Position numbers and translations under genes: made by a program. From Pseudomonadota bacterium (lineage in GTDB: Bacteria; Myxococcota_A; Polyangia; Fen-1088), in assembly GCA_023438785.1 (NCBI GenBank), contig JAEXQJ010000387.1, forward strand, positions 1 through 5,658: DNA of 5,658 bases. Direction: 5' to 3'. Positions 5,242-5,658 of the stretch are shown piece by piece; positions within the stretch are counted from its first letter, which is position 1; each line of letters starts with the position of its first letter. The notes under the pieces were generated by a model. The model was not told the DNA's origin. It did no database searches and saw nothing but the letters and a program-made list of their open reading frames with translations.

Positions 5242-5658
5242 CTATGATCGACCGGGCCGGAGAGGTCTCGCCAGCGCCGCTGCCCACGCGCGCAGATCGG
5301 GCACCGCGAAGATGATGAGCAGGGGTATGAGCGGCAGGTGGTGGCGGCTGGCTCCGAAGACCAGGCAGTGGGGCAGGGTGTAGAGCAGGAGCACGAGAAG
5401 GCACAACTGTCCCTCGGCCCATGTCCGCGCCCGCCACAGGCCGTGGAGGCCGGCTGCCGCGACGAGCAGGAAGCAGGTGACCGTCAGGGCGAGCGTGGCC
5501 CACCACAGCGGAACCAGCAGGGGACCAAGTGCACCCCTCTTGGCATTCCGGGCCACGAAGAAGTCCGGCAGCCAGAAATCCATGCCCTTGGCCAGCGCGC
5601 GTCCCGCGGTCAGCCCCAGATGTGTTCGAATGTACCCGATTGCCTCGGCGCCCAGGCG
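5242..5658 (-). CDS. C-terminal part of a GT39/ArnT-like membrane glycosyltransferase (5' end off window)
   Basis: The frame is open from the right window edge to TAG at 5242-5244, giving the last 138 residues. An ATG at 5583 exists, but the 25 upstream codons, LGAEAIGYIRTHLGLTAGRA and onward to the ATG, are protein-like and match the pre-TM segment usual in this family, so the gene is almost certainly longer. Three hydrophobic segments follow: LGPLLVPLWWATLALTVTCF and its extension, GQLCLLVLLLYTLPHCLVFG, and LPLIPLLIIFAVPDL. The ending PHCLVFGASRHHLPLIPLL resembles the C-terminal H...FG..RY..P..P pattern of dolichyl-phosphate-mannose / ArnT-type glycosyltransferases, which move sugars from polyprenyl phosphate carriers to lipids or proteins at the periplasmic face. 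The catalytic N-terminal loops are outside the window, so substrate and activity cannot be judged. It converges with the lipoprotein gene. Confidence 0.78.
   Translation of the reverse strand, partial: RLGAEAIGYIRTHLGLTAGRALAKGMDFWLPDFFVARNAKRGALGPLLVPLWWATLALTVTCFLLVAAAGLHGLWRARTWAEGQLCLLVLLLYTLPHCLVFGASRHHLPLIPLLIIFAVPDLRAWAAALARPLRPGRS

Overview
The window is G+C-rich DNA (roughly two thirds G+C by eye) that is densely coding. It carries five complete or near-complete genes on the + strand and the 3' part of a sixth on the - strand. Gene content suggests a Gram-negative, myxobacteria-like or other deltaproteobacterial-type genome: an Lgt with a long loop before HPTQIYE, a tandem-FHA membrane protein, a small winged-helix/coiled-coil protein, and a Cys-rich lipoprotein. 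This placement is an inference from gene style, and no species can be named.

Left block (1-3627), all + strand and tightly spaced: lgt (prolipoprotein diacylglyceryl transferase; the reading frame is open to the window edge), a 60-base gap, a 174-residue winged-helix plus coiled-coil protein, a 22-base gap, a protein with two FHA domains and a C-terminal membrane anchor, a 14-base gap, and manA (class I mannose-6-phosphate isomerase). The short gaps suggest one transcription unit. lgt and manA are recognisable housekeeping enzymes. The two genes between them look like regulatory or signalling proteins of unknown role: one probable DNA or protein binder, and one probable phosphothreonine reader held at the inner membrane.

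Middle (3628-4055): a stretch of about 430 bases with no convincing gene. It holds two good Shine-Dalgarno sequences that offer competing starts (3849 GTG and 4056 TTG) for the next gene, a Cys-rich lipoprotein ending at 5150. That lipoprotein has an LPVMAC lipobox and a conserved domain whose function I do not know. It would be a natural substrate of Lgt.

Right end (5151-5658): a 91-base convergent gap, then the C-terminal part of a polytopic membrane protein on the - strand that resembles the end of ArnT/GT39-type lipid-linked-sugar glycosyltransferases. Its frame runs off the right edge.

I found no tRNA, rRNA, CRISPR array, transposon or phage gene. The most interesting items are the unexplained winged-helix/FHA pair between lgt and manA, and the lipoprotein of uncharacterised family.
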